Source: Crocinitomicaceae bacterium (GTDB taxonomy: Bacteria > Bacteroidota > Bacteroidia > Flavobacteriales_D > Crocinitomicaceae). Taken from it: a stretch of 51,866 nt of DNA. Shown here piece after piece: positions 10,540-20,775 of this stretch; positions within the stretch are counted from its first letter, which is position 1, and each line of letters begins with the position of its first letter. The notes beneath the pieces are model-generated. The model did no database searches. It was given only the letters and a program-made list of their open reading frames with translations, and was not told the origin of the DNA. The position numbers were made by a program, and so were the translations under genes. The stretch is taken from positions 1 through 51,866 of the forward strand of contig JAFIEX010000003.1 of assembly GCA_020832365.1 (NCBI GenBank), in the 5' to 3' direction.

Positions 10540-11673
10540 ATGATCAAATTTGATTTATTACATAAAGATGATAAAACCCAAGCTAGAGCTGGGATTTTAC
10601 ATACAGACCATGGAGCTATTCAAACACCGATTTTTATGCCAGTTGGAACAGCAGGAACTGTTAAAGGTGTTCACCAACGGGAATTGGAGAATGAAATTAA
10701 TGCAGATATAATTCTAGGCAACACCTATCATCTTTTTTTAAGACCTGGTCTAGAGGTGTTAGAAGAAGCAGGAGGATTACATGCATTTAATGGTTGGAAT
10801 AGACCAATATTAACAGACAGCGGAGGGTATCAGGTGTATTCCCTTTCGGATTCTCGCAAAATCAAGGAAGAGGGCGTGAAATTTCAATCCCATATTGATG
10901 GGGCATATCACTTTTTTACCCCAGAGAGGGCGATTGATATTCAGCGAGTTATAGGAGCAGATATTATCATGGCTTTTGATGAGTGTACACCTTACCCATG
11001 TGATTACAAATATGCAAAGCGTTCTATGCACATGACGCATCGGTGGTTAATGCGTTGCTTTGATCAAATGAAGCAAACTCAGCCTAAATATGGATATGAG
11101 CAAGCGCTTTTCCCAATTGTTCAAGGATCTGTCTATGAAGATTTGAGAAAGTTATCAGCTGAATTTATTGCCAATACGGATGCGGTCGGTAATGCTATCG
11201 GTGGTTTATCCGTAGGTGAACCTGCCGAAGAACTTTATGCCATGACCAAAATCGTATGTGATATTTTACCTGTGCAAAAACCTAGGTATTTAATGGGAGT
11301 AGGAACGCCAGTGAATTTGATCGAGTCCATTGCATTAGGTGTTGATATGTTTGACTGTGTTATGCCGACAAGAAATGCGAGACACGGAATGCTTTTTACT
11401 AGTCAGGGAATTATCAATATTAAGAATAAAAAATGGGAAAAAGATTTTTCTCCTATTGACCCTAACGGAACAGCAGATGTAGATCATTTGTATAGCAAGG
11501 CTTATTTGCGTCATTTGATTAAATCTAGCGAATTTCTTGGGTTTCAAATTGCATCGATACATAATTTGGCCTTTTATTTGGCGTTAGTTAGGGAGGCAAG
11601 AAATAGAATTCTAGATGGTACTTTTGCGACTTGGAAAAAAGAGGCTGTAATAAGATTGGATCGCAGGTTGTAA
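10540..11673 (+). CDS. tgt: tRNA-guanine transglycosylase (zinc cysteines replaced)
   Basis: TDSGGYQVYSLSDSRKI, VDMFDCVMPTRNARHG; start MIKFDLLHKDD preferred over the upstream in-frame start at 10498. Confidence 0.96.
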   Translation: MIKFDLLHKDDKTQARAGILHTDHGAIQTPIFMPVGTAGTVKGVHQRELENEINADIILGNTYHLFLRPGLEVLEEAGGLHAFNGWNRPILTDSGGYQVYSLSDSRKIKEEGVKFQSHIDGAYHFFTPERAIDIQRVIGADIIMAFDECTPYPCDYKYAKRSMHMTHRWLMRCFDQMKQTQPKYGYEQALFPIVQGSVYEDLRKLSAEFIANTDAVGNAIGGLSVGEPAEELYAMTKIVCDILPVQKPRYLMGVGTPVNLIESIALGVDMFDCVMPTRNARHGMLFTSQGIINIKNKKWEKDFSPIDPNGTADVDHLYSKAYLRHLIKSSEFLGFQIASIHNLAFYLALVREARNRILDGTFATWKKEAVIRLDRRL

Positions 11674-11691
11674 GCGTGGAAAATTGCTAGC

Positions 11692-12774
11692 ATGTTAAAA
11701 ATATTAGATCGTTATATCATTAAAAAGTTCATGGTGACTTTCTTCTTTATGTTGGGAGTAATCATGCTACTTGCAATGGTTTTCGATTTATCTGAAAGGC
11801 TTACGGATTTTATTCAAAGAGAGGCTCCAGTACAAGCCATTATTTTTGATTATTATCTTAGCTTCATTATATACTTTGGGAACATGTTTTCCCCACTAAT
11901 TACCTTTGTTGCTGTAATTTGGTTTACGGCAAAAATGGCACAAAATTCGGAAATCATTCCAATGATAAACAGTGGTAGACCATTTCGCAGAATTTTAAGA
12001 CCTTACATGCTTGGCGCGACTATTTTAATGTTGATTTCTTTATTTATGAATCATTTCGTTTTGCCAATTACAAACAGAAATCTACTTGAATTTGAAGAAC
12101 AATATTATCGAAACGTCCGTTCTGTTTCTAACTACTTCGCTGAGTTTCCATCCAATCAAATTGTTTATTTTGATTCTTACCGTTCAGATAGAAATAACGC
12201 TCAAGGATTTGTGGTGGAGCAGCGAACTGAAAACGATGATGTTGTTTCGATATTAAGAGCGAAGCAAGCAGAACAAGATGACTCTACTAAAAGGTGGCTT
12301 TTGAATGATTATTTTATTCGTTATTTTGGAGAGACAAATGATTCAATCGTTGTTGGCACAGGAATGGTTCTTGATACGATCTTTCCATTTAGTATCAAAG
12401 AGCTAACGCAAAGGGAGTCTGTGGTTCGAACAATGGGATTTTACCAAATTCGTGACTTTATTGAGTTAGAAAAAAAGAAAGGTAGTGCCAACATTGCCAA
12501 ATATGAAATAGAATTGTATCAACGCACTTCTTTTCCTTTCGCTAATTATGTATTAACACTAATAGGAATGGCTATTGCTTCAAGAAAAACCCGTGGAGGT
12601 ATAGGCGCAAATATTGCTGCAGGACTTTTCTTAGCTTTTATGTACATCTTCGCTATGAAAGTAACGGCTGTAGCAGCAGAAAATGTCGGATTCCCTAGCT
12701 ATATTGCAGTTTGGATACCTAACATAATATTTGGTGTTATAGGTTTATTTATTTATAGAATAGCTCCGAAATAG
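11692..12774 (+). CDS. LptF/LptG (YjgP/YjgQ) family permease
   Basis: 360 aa, KILDRYIIKKFMVTFFFML N-terminus, C-terminal TM set. Confidence 0.88.
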   Translation: MLKILDRYIIKKFMVTFFFMLGVIMLLAMVFDLSERLTDFIQREAPVQAIIFDYYLSFIIYFGNMFSPLITFVAVIWFTAKMAQNSEIIPMINSGRPFRRILRPYMLGATILMLISLFMNHFVLPITNRNLLEFEEQYYRNVRSVSNYFAEFPSNQIVYFDSYRSDRNNAQGFVVEQRTENDDVVSILRAKQAEQDDSTKRWLLNDYFIRYFGETNDSIVVGTGMVLDTIFPFSIKELTQRESVVRTMGFYQIRDFIELEKKKGSANIAKYEIELYQRTSFPFANYVLTLIGMAIASRKTRGGIGANIAAGLFLAFMYIFAMKVTAVAAENVGFPSYIAVWIPNIIFGVIGLFIYRIAPK

Positions 12775-12820
12775 CTAAATTAAATAATTGTAAAGCTTGA
12801 TCTTAATGGTTTATTTGAAT

Positions 12821-14947
12821 TTAATGAATATGTAAAAAGAAATAGTCAAAAATTTGATTCATTAAGTGAAGTCTATCTAATCCACTAATATTATGTTCAT
12901 GCATGGGGTAAGCGAAGAAATCTACTTGCTTTTTATTTTTGACAAATGCTTCTAGCAAGGCATAAACGTTTTGCATGACAACTACATCATCTGACGTTCC
13001 ATGTATTAAACGCAGATTACTTTCAAGCTGTTTAGCATTGTTGATTAAACTAGCCTTTTTATATCCATCAGGGTTCTCTTGAGGTGTGTCCATGTAACGT
13101 TCACCATACATTACTTCGTAAAATTTCCAGTCCGTTACGGGTCCGCCTGCAATCCCCACTTTAAATAATTCGGGTGCTGCATAAAGCAGTTTAATAGTCA
13201 TAAAGCCACCATAACTCCACCCATGTACTCCTACTTTATTAACGTCAATAAATGCTCTATCTAATAAATGGTTTACTCCCCTCAATTGGTCTAGGACCTC
13301 GTTATCGCCTAAATTTCTGTGTATAACATGCTCAAAATGTACACCGCGATTTGCAGAGCCTCTATTGTCTAAACTTAAAACAATGACTCCTTTTTCTGCT
13401 AAATAATGCATCCATAAGTCGGCACCGTGTAGCCAACTATTATCGACTAATTGTGCATGCGGACCACCGTAAACATAGAGAAATAGCGGGTAAGTTTGGG
13501 TAGAGTCAAAATCTGAAGGGTAGATGATTCGTCCGTATAAATCGGTTTTTTCGTCCGCTGCTTTTAAACTAAATATTTCTGTTGAGCTAAGTTGAATATC
13601 AGCATAAGTGTTTTCAGCATTGGTAATTTGTTTTTCTTTAAAACTGATAAGGTCTAATATCCATGCCTGATGTGGCGTTCGTGGATTAGTAGCGGTAATA
13701 AAGAGTTGGTTGTTTTGTGTATTGAGAAACCCTTTATTTATTCCATCTTCTGTTGTTAATTGTTTGATTTCTCCATCAAGGCTTGCTTGAAATAGATGTT
13801 GATTCATTGGGTTTTCCCCGGTAGCACGATAAACGATTTTGTTATCCTCAGTTATCCCGATGATTTCTAATACTGGAAATTGATGCGCTGTAATTTGCTG
13901 AAGTAGCTTCCCCGATAAGTTATAAAGGTAAATGTTTCTATATCCGTCTCTGTCGCTTAGCCACAAAAAAGTGTTGTCGTTTAGAAATAATGCAGGATGC
14001 TCAGGCTCTACCCATGTGTTGCGCTCTTCTTTTAATAATGTAGAAACGAACTTTCCATTTTTAGCATTATAGAGCTGTAACCACATTTCCTTTTGGGAAC
14101 GAGCTACTTCCGCAATAAGTAAAAATTGATCATCTTGAGACCAGCTTAAATTAGTTAAATAAGCATCTTTTGCAGTTCGGGGCTCGATGTAATTGATTTT
14201 TTTCTTTTTTATATTTCTGACTCCAACTTTAACTTGTTCAGAATCCTTACCAGCCATGGGGTATTTGATTTCTTTAATCGTTGCAGGTCTTGAGGAGATG
14301 TCTATAATAGGATAATCATCAACTTTAGATTCATCTTTTTCGTAGAAGGCCATGGCGCTCCCTGTTGGCGACCAAAAAACACCTTTTTTAATTCCAAATT
14401 CAGAGCGAGAAATGCTTTGACCTGCAACAATTTCTTTTAATTTATGACGAGTTATAGCCTTGCTTTTTCCTTCTAATGGAGCTATGAATAAATTATTTTC
14501 AAAGGTGTAGGCTAGAGCCTTGTGTGATTTATTAATGCTGAAATTGTCGCTTTTTTCCGGTAGAGAAAACACATTGCCTTTTCGCTTTGTATGATCAAAA
14601 AAAGCAACGGTGATTCCATCACTAACGATAAAAGAGTTGGCGTCAATCCACTCAAGTTGAAGCACAAAGTTAAATCTTGAGCCAGTAATGTTATTGATTT
14701 CTATGATGTTACAAATAGCTCTTTCTTCGCCTGATTGCAGATTTCCTACAATAATTTCTCCAAAATCTTTCAAATAACTGTATTGATTAGAAGAAGGGAT
14801 CCATTGAAACTGAAAGTGGTTGTTGATGCGAAATTTGCGCCACTGACCAAAGACAGCATCATCAAGTGTTAGAGGTTCCTTTTGTGCATATATGGTTATA
14901 GACGAAATCGCCTGAATGCTCAAATATAGAAAAAGTAGAATCCGCAT
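12821..14947 (-). CDS. S9 family prolyl oligopeptidase (DPP4-like)
   Basis: DPPIV N-terminal propeller, GVHGWSYGGFMTIKLL, HGTSDDVV, MHEHNISG. Confidence 0.93.
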   Translation of the reverse strand: MRILLFLYLSIQAISSITIYAQKEPLTLDDAVFGQWRKFRINNHFQFQWIPSSNQYSYLKDFGEIIVGNLQSGEERAICNIIEINNITGSRFNFVLQLEWIDANSFIVSDGITVAFFDHTKRKGNVFSLPEKSDNFSINKSHKALAYTFENNLFIAPLEGKSKAITRHKLKEIVAGQSISRSEFGIKKGVFWSPTGSAMAFYEKDESKVDDYPIIDISSRPATIKEIKYPMAGKDSEQVKVGVRNIKKKKINYIEPRTAKDAYLTNLSWSQDDQFLLIAEVARSQKEMWLQLYNAKNGKFVSTLLKEERNTWVEPEHPALFLNDNTFLWLSDRDGYRNIYLYNLSGKLLQQITAHQFPVLEIIGITEDNKIVYRATGENPMNQHLFQASLDGEIKQLTTEDGINKGFLNTQNNQLFITATNPRTPHQAWILDLISFKEKQITNAENTYADIQLSSTEIFSLKAADEKTDLYGRIIYPSDFDSTQTYPLFLYVYGGPHAQLVDNSWLHGADLWMHYLAEKGVIVLSLDNRGSANRGVHFEHVIHRNLGDNEVLDQLRGVNHLLDRAFIDVNKVGVHGWSYGGFMTIKLLYAAPELFKVGIAGGPVTDWKFYEVMYGERYMDTPQENPDGYKKASLINNAKQLESNLRLIHGTSDDVVVMQNVYALLEAFVKNKKQVDFFAYPMHEHNISGLDRLHLMNQIFDYFFLHIH

Positions 14948-15072
14948 AATTCTTGAAATTTAGTAAAACGAAATTAGTTTTTTTAAGTATTAGTTTGACA
15001 ACGCAGTAAGATAGCATAACGCTGGTTAGCAAAATTTTAGTTTTTATATTTTTCAATAGTAGTTGTAAGGCT

Positions 15073-16710
15073 CTAAAAAAGCATTCCAACCATTGTTGCT
15101 GTCATCATGCATGCAAGAGTTCCTACTATTAGCGCATAAAATCCGAATTTTGCCAATATCGGTCTTTTTTCTGGAGCTAATGCCCCAATTCCACCAACTT
15201 GAATTCCAATACTAGCAAAATTAGCAAAGCCGCAAAGTACGTATGTTCCCATGATAAGAGATTTTGCGGTTATTTCATCTTGCATTTTTCCAAGATGCGG
15301 ATATGCAACAAATTCGTTGATAATCGTTTTCTCTCCTAATAATTGACCAATAATAGCAGCATCTTGCCAAGGCACACCCATCAACCATGCGATTGGGGAC
15401 AGCAAATACCCAACTATAAATTGAAAAGATAGTTCGGTGTACTCACCAGTTTTTGCTACGAGCTCGTTCAATCCTGTATAATAACCGAATTTAGCAAGAA
15501 TGAAATTAGCAAGAGCAATTAAGGATACGAAAACTATTAGCATTGCCGCAACGTTCACAGCTAGTTTAACGCCATCGACGGTTCCGTTGGCAATGGCTTC
15601 CAGAGCATTCGTTCCTAGTTTTTCCTGTGAAACACTTAAATCTTTATTAATGTTTTCAGTTTCTGGAAGTATAATTTTCGCAAAAACTATTGCAGCAGGT
15701 GCACTCATTAATGAAGCTGTCAAAAGGTGCTTGGCGAAAAATATTTTCTGTTGTGGGTCTTCACCGCCTAAAAAACCAATATAAGATGCAAGAACTCCTC
15801 CAGCAATGGTAGCCATTCCCCCAGCCATTAAGCACAATATTTCACTTTGTGTCATTTTTCCGAGATAAGGCTTTACTAATAATGGTGCTTCAGTTTGGCC
15901 AAGAAACACATTTCCAGCAGCAGAAACACTTTCCGCACCTGATAAGCCCATTAATCGCTTCATTACCCAGGCCATTAAATAAACGATTTTTTGTAAAATA
16001 CCCCAATAATAAAGCAAACTTGTTAAAGCGCTAAAGAAAATAACGGATGGCAAAATCCAAGTCACAAAATTCTTAACAATCGGAGACATTTCATTGGTAA
16101 CTACACTACTAAAAACAAATAATGCTCCTTCATGAGCCATATCAACTACTTTTACGAATGCCTTGGATATAAAATCAAAACCAGTTTCTATCAAAGGGAC
16201 CTTTAAAATAAGTAAGGCAAGAACGATCTGTAGTAAAACACCTTTAGTTACCAGTCCCCAATTGATACCTTTTCTATTTTTAGACAATAAATAGGCAATT
16301 GCAATTAGGGCTAACATTCCAACAAAACCTCGAAATAAACTATTCCAGCTGAAGGATGAATGAAGTGTTTTACTTGTGCTTAAAAATGTTATGATTTGAT
16401 CTTCTTTAAATACAGAAAGTTTGTTTTCCGACAATACCCGAATAGAGAATGTTTCTTGAACCCATGTAGTATCTTTAAAATGTAATAGTTGCAGTTCATT
16501 TTCATCAAGAAGGTATTGACCATGAGTTGCTTTACTTAATAAGGTATCTGAGTTTTGAAAGGTACCATCTGCTTTTAATATCAGAGAAAAAGATCTTCGA
16601 AACCATTCTTCAGTAGACTCTTTAGAACTGAATTCACCTTCTTGTGCATGAATAGGAGCTAGAATTAAGTAACTGAAAAATAATAATAGTAGGGAGAATA
16701 GCTTAGCCAT
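15073..16710 (-). CDS. Concentrative nucleoside transporter (NupC/CNT) with N-terminal secreted-type extension
   Basis: CNT motifs (SAAGNVFLGQTEAPLLVKPYL, GQLLGEKTIINEFVAY); start MAKLF preferred, giving an 8-nt overlap with the preceding ORF. Confidence 0.9.
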   Translation of the reverse strand: MAKLFSLLLLFFSYLILAPIHAQEGEFSSKESTEEWFRRSFSLILKADGTFQNSDTLLSKATHGQYLLDENELQLLHFKDTTWVQETFSIRVLSENKLSVFKEDQIITFLSTSKTLHSSFSWNSLFRGFVGMLALIAIAYLLSKNRKGINWGLVTKGVLLQIVLALLILKVPLIETGFDFISKAFVKVVDMAHEGALFVFSSVVTNEMSPIVKNFVTWILPSVIFFSALTSLLYYWGILQKIVYLMAWVMKRLMGLSGAESVSAAGNVFLGQTEAPLLVKPYLGKMTQSEILCLMAGGMATIAGGVLASYIGFLGGEDPQQKIFFAKHLLTASLMSAPAAIVFAKIILPETENINKDLSVSQEKLGTNALEAIANGTVDGVKLAVNVAAMLIVFVSLIALANFILAKFGYYTGLNELVAKTGEYTELSFQFIVGYLLSPIAWLMGVPWQDAAIIGQLLGEKTIINEFVAYPHLGKMQDEITAKSLIMGTYVLCGFANFASIGIQVGGIGALAPEKRPILAKFGFYALIVGTLACMMTATMVGMLF

Positions 16711-17290
16711 TTCTGCGGTTAATTTCATCTCTTAGCTTTGAAGCTAATTCATAGTCTTCATCTTCCAAAGCTTGGTCTAACTTTTCATTGAGCTCCTCTA
16801 ATGATAGTGAAGATATACTATCTTTTTTGCTTTCATTTGTTTCGATAGCAACATGTTTTTGATCTTCTGAGTCTTCTTGGTCTTCTAACTGTATTCCAGC
16901 AGAATTGAGAATACTTTCATAAGTAAATACAGGTGATTTGAAGCGCAGTCCTACAGCAATGGCATCTGAAGTTCTTGCGTCAATTTCTTTGGTTATTCCG
17001 TCCATTTCACAAATTAATTTAGCGTAAAAGACGCCCTCCTGCAATTTGTATATAACTACCTCCAGGACATTTATGTCGAACGCTTTTGCGAAGTGCTTAA
17101 ATAAGTCATGCGTTAGGGGGCGACTAGGAACCATGTTTTCTAGTTCAATTGCTATCGATTGAGCCTCTGCTGCACCGATTATTATTGGAAGTCGACGAGA
17201 TCCGTTACTTTCAGAAAGCAGCAGCGCATAGGCTCCTGACTGTGTTTGACTGTAGGATAATCCGGTTATTTCAAGCTTAATTTTCTCCAT
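16703..17290 (-). CDS. Bifunctional nuclease family protein (DUF151) with C-terminal UVR motif
   Basis: LPIIIGAAEAQSIAIELE, DARTSDAIAVGLRFKSPVF; C-terminal SLEELNEKLDQALEDEDYELASKLRDEINRR. Confidence 0.9.
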   Translation of the reverse strand: MEKIKLEITGLSYSQTQSGAYALLLSESNGSRRLPIIIGAAEAQSIAIELENMVPSRPLTHDLFKHFAKAFDINVLEVVIYKLQEGVFYAKLICEMDGITKEIDARTSDAIAVGLRFKSPVFTYESILNSAGIQLEDQEDSEDQKHVAIETNESKKDSISSLSLEELNEKLDQALEDEDYELASKLRDEINRRNG

Positions 17291-17312
17291 GTCTTACCTG
17301 CTTTCGCTCAAA

Positions 17313-17348
17313 TTACATCATGACCAAGTTAACTTGGTCATGATGTAA
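17313..17348. repeat. Perfect 36-bp palindrome
   Basis: ttacatcatgaccaagtt|aacttggtcatgatgtaa; right half is the exact reverse complement of the left. Confidence 0.97.
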
Positions 17349-17370
17349 AAGTACAATAAAAAATTAGAAC

Positions 17371-18306
17371 TTAGTTTGATGCTTTGAATTTTTTGAAGGC
17401 TTCATTTAATCTTGGTAACACCTCAAATGCATCACCAACAACACCATAATCAGCAGCCTTAAAGAATGGAGCCTCAGCATCTGTATTAATTACAACAATA
17501 ACTTTTGATCCATTAACTCCTGCTAAATGTTGAATTGCACCTGAAATACCAGCAGCAATATATAAGTTAGGTCGGATAGCGACTCCAGTTTGTCCAACAT
17601 GCTCGTGATGCGGTCTCCAGCCAATGTCAGAAACCGGACGCGAACACGCCGTTGCTGCACCTAAAGTTTCAGCTAATTCTTCAACAATTCCCCAGTTTTC
17701 AGGGCCTTTCAAACCTCTACCTGCTGATACCACGAGCTCAGCCTCCGGAAGGGGGATACTTCCTTCTGGTTTCTTTGTTGCTTTCACAGTTAATCCTGCT
17801 GTTCCTACTTCACCATCGAAATTCTCAACTGTTGCTTTTTGACCTGTTTCTTCAGGTTGAATTGAGTTGGGTAATAGCGAGATGATTTGAATAGTTGATT
17901 CTACTTTCACATAACCATAAGCTTTACCTGAAAACACGTTTACTTTGATTTTTCCTTCTTCATCAGGAACTTGAGTTGCTCCTGCAACAAGGCCTGCTTT
18001 TAAACGAACCGCAAGTCTTGGAGCAATAGCTTTTCCAACTAAATCGTTTGAAAAAACAATGGTTGAAGCACCAAGTGAATTGGCCGCTTTGGCTACTAAT
18101 CGTGTAACTTGCTGACTATCTGTGCCTTCAAAGTTTCTATCTACTAGCACTTTGTCTGCACCATACTTTCCAAGTTCTGCTAAATCTTCATCTGTAGCAT
18201 TTCCGTTAGTTATTACGGTTACACTACCAATTTTCTTTCCATATGTAACTGCCTCGAAAGAATTCTTGGCAATTTTTTCACTATTGATATATACTAAAAC
18301 TGACAT
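17371..18306 (-). CDS. etfA: Electron transfer flavoprotein alpha subunit
   Basis: VVSAGRGLKGPENWGIVEELAETLGAATACSRPVSDIGWRPHHEHVGQTG; FAD domain. Confidence 0.96.
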   Translation of the reverse strand: MSVLVYINSEKIAKNSFEAVTYGKKIGSVTVITNGNATDEDLAELGKYGADKVLVDRNFEGTDSQQVTRLVAKAANSLGASTIVFSNDLVGKAIAPRLAVRLKAGLVAGATQVPDEEGKIKVNVFSGKAYGYVKVESTIQIISLLPNSIQPEETGQKATVENFDGEVGTAGLTVKATKKPEGSIPLPEAELVVSAGRGLKGPENWGIVEELAETLGAATACSRPVSDIGWRPHHEHVGQTGVAIRPNLYIAAGISGAIQHLAGVNGSKVIVVINTDAEAPFFKAADYGVVGDAFEVLPRLNEAFKKFKASN

Positions 18307-18318
18307 CTATTTTCGGTA

Positions 18319-19059
18319 TTAAATTACTTTTGCTTCATTATGTAACAAGGCAACTAACTCATCCATATTATCTGGATCGATTAACTTTACGGCAGCCTTG
18401 GATGGGGGGAGTTCGTAATTCACGAAATTCACCAACTGTCCGCTTGAAGTTGACTCAACTACTTGTAAAGGTTTTGTTCTTGCGGCCATAATTCCTCTCA
18501 TATTTGGAATACGCTGCTCTGCCATTCCTTTAGCGCAACTTACCACTATTGGTAATTGAGCCTCAACTTCTTGGGAGCCGCCAACAATCTCTTTGTCAAG
18601 TTTTGCTGTTCCGTCATTTACATCTAATTTAGTTGCAAGTGAAATATATGGTAAATCTAAGTGCTCTGCAATCATCGCACCGACTTGAGATCCATTATAA
18701 TTAATGGTTTCCTTACCAGTTAAAATTAAATCAAATCCTTTATCCTTAGCATAGTTGGCTATTTCTTCTGCTACTTGAAATGCATCTAAAGCATCTGTAT
18801 TTACTCTCACCGCATCATCAGCTCCAATAGCTAGGGCCTTACGGATGACCGCATCATCCGCAGCAGTTCCAACTGTTATGGTGGTTACAGTGCCACCGTG
18901 CTGCTCTTTTAACTCTATTCCTCTTACTAATGCATACCATTCATCATAGGGATTAACAATGAATTGCACACCAGTCTCATCGAATTTGGTATTGCCATCC
19001 GTGAAAGCAATTTTCGATGTCGTATCGGGAGCTTTACTAATACAGACTAATATTTTCAT
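18319..19059 (-). CDS. etfB: Electron transfer flavoprotein beta subunit
   Basis: MKILVCISKAPDTTSKI..., ETF-beta signature region VEAQLPIVVSCAKGMAEQRIPNMRGIMAARTKPL. Confidence 0.96.
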   Translation of the reverse strand: MKILVCISKAPDTTSKIAFTDGNTKFDETGVQFIVNPYDEWYALVRGIELKEQHGGTVTTITVGTAADDAVIRKALAIGADDAVRVNTDALDAFQVAEEIANYAKDKGFDLILTGKETINYNGSQVGAMIAEHLDLPYISLATKLDVNDGTAKLDKEIVGGSQEVEAQLPIVVSCAKGMAEQRIPNMRGIMAARTKPLQVVESTSSGQLVNFVNYELPPSKAAVKLIDPDNMDELVALLHNEAKVI

Positions 19060-19253
19060 GATTTTATTTTAAATTATTGATACTGTACAAAAATAACAAA
19101 AGATTTTTTTTAGCTATGTCTTTTTTATAATGTATGCATAATATTTAACGAAATTATTCATTTCTAGGCTGGGCACATTAATCTGTATGAGTACATAAAT
19201 TTCATCTTTATTAATTGATAGGCTAATGCAATCAAATCCAAATTAGAGGTGCA

Positions 19254-19619
19254 TTAATATCTTCTTGTGCTTAACAAAACTAAAGTGCAAGCATGTTCAA
19301 AAAATATTTCAGCTTTATGTAAATCATCTTCAAACAAGGTGTTTTCAGTCCCAGGATTGAAGATAATGCGCTTAGGCTTCAATTCAATAATTTCTTTTTG
19401 CAAGTCAACGCTTAAATTTTTCGAACTAATGTAAATGGTTACAGTATGAATGGATGCTGATTTTGGTATTTCGGTATGAATTTTCACGCCTCTTACCATT
19501 CCTGCTTTGTTACCATAAGCATAGGTTGTTATTCCGGCTTCGATTAGCCTGTGTATTGCGATATTAGCATAGCGGTCTGTTTTTTCTGAAGCGCCTATAA
19601 CCAAAGTTGATTTTGACAT
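19254..19619 (-). CDS. CoA-binding domain protein (YccU-like)
   Basis: TLVIGASEKTDRYANIAIHRLIEAGITTYAYGNK; PKRIIFNPGTEN. Confidence 0.85.
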   Translation of the reverse strand: MSKSTLVIGASEKTDRYANIAIHRLIEAGITTYAYGNKAGMVRGVKIHTEIPKSASIHTVTIYISSKNLSVDLQKEIIELKPKRIIFNPGTENTLFEDDLHKAEIFFEHACTLVLLSTRRY

Positions 19620-19629
19620 AATTAAATTA

Positions 19630-20688
19630 TTAAAGTTGATTTAAAAATAGCATTGTGTCTACCCCGTCAGCATAATCCATTAACGAAGGTTTTTGCGCTT
19701 TTCCGAATGGTGTAAAGTCTCTACCAACAATAACTTGTATGTTGTTTTTTTCTTGAAATAGATAATCATTAATAGCCTCTTCATTTGAGAATCGATGGGT
19801 GTAAACCACTGAGATTGGGGCAAACAACTCTTTGTTTTCTGTAGTTATAAGAAATCCATTTTCGATTATTGGAACCCGATTCATTAAATAAATCGTCTTG
19901 TAATAGTCATAATTATTTGCATATTTGTGATGATTGATAATCTCCTTATATGGAAATACGGCCTCAAAAAAACGGTTTAAATCAAATTCTTCGGTAAGTA
20001 GCAATTTGGAAACATTTCTGCATCCAAGGCCATAATAATCAAATATGTCTGATCCAATCCCTTTGAGGTCATCTAATGATTCATCTCCTCGAAGCACAGC
20101 AACAGAAGTTCTATTTTTACGAATAATGTGTGGCAAGTGTCCAAAATAACGCTCGAAATAACGCGATGAATTATTTCTACCTGTAGCAATAATAGCATCA
20201 ATATCTTTTAACTGCGAAACAAATTTTACTTTTTCAAATAAATCTGGTAAAAACAGTTCTAATATTTTCAGTAAATTAGGAAGCAGTCTTTGATCATTCG
20301 AAGATAATTTAATGTATGGATGATGCCCGCTTAGCAGAGTACAGATGAAATCGTTAAAGCCAACTAATGGGATGTTTCCTGCCATAATAATGCCAACCCT
20401 TTTCGGAGTGTTGCTCCATTCGTAATGATTGACCCAAGGTGCAAGGTTTTCGCTTAACAACTGTTCGCCGTGCGCAAAAAGGCTTTGTTTAATTGCTAAA
20501 GGTGTAAACCAACCGTTGTAGGCTTGTTCTCGCAAAATTATTTTCTGAAAATCTGTGTATTCTTCTTCGGAAAGTAACTTGCTAAATGAACCATAAGGCT
20601 GGTTTTTTCCTAAAGCCTGCATGATTTTTCCGAGTTCATTCAGGGCTGAAATAATGTTGTTGCGTCTATTTTTATTGCCTAATTCCAT
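19630..20688 (-). CDS. Acyl-CoA reductase (LuxC-like)
   Basis: RVGIIMAGNIPLVGFNDFICTLLSGHHPYIKLSSND; YYGLGCRNVSKLL catalytic-Cys region. Confidence 0.85.
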   Translation of the reverse strand: MELGNKNRRNNIISALNELGKIMQALGKNQPYGSFSKLLSEEEYTDFQKIILREQAYNGWFTPLAIKQSLFAHGEQLLSENLAPWVNHYEWSNTPKRVGIIMAGNIPLVGFNDFICTLLSGHHPYIKLSSNDQRLLPNLLKILELFLPDLFEKVKFVSQLKDIDAIIATGRNNSSRYFERYFGHLPHIIRKNRTSVAVLRGDESLDDLKGIGSDIFDYYGLGCRNVSKLLLTEEFDLNRFFEAVFPYKEIINHHKYANNYDYYKTIYLMNRVPIIENGFLITTENKELFAPISVVYTHRFSNEEAINDYLFQEKNNIQVIVGRDFTPFGKAQKPSLMDYADGVDTMLFLNQL

Positions 20689-20775
20689 TAATTTTCTTTT
20701 CAGTTGAACAAATTTTGTTCCTTAACGTTTCTTATATTTGCAAAAATAAAGAACTAACTTAAAAAACGACAGAAA

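Noticed and set aside
19060-19253. Possible small RNA or extra gene in the 194-bp gap upstream of etfB
   Set aside because: No convincing hairpin-terminator or ORF; more simply the etfBA promoter region.
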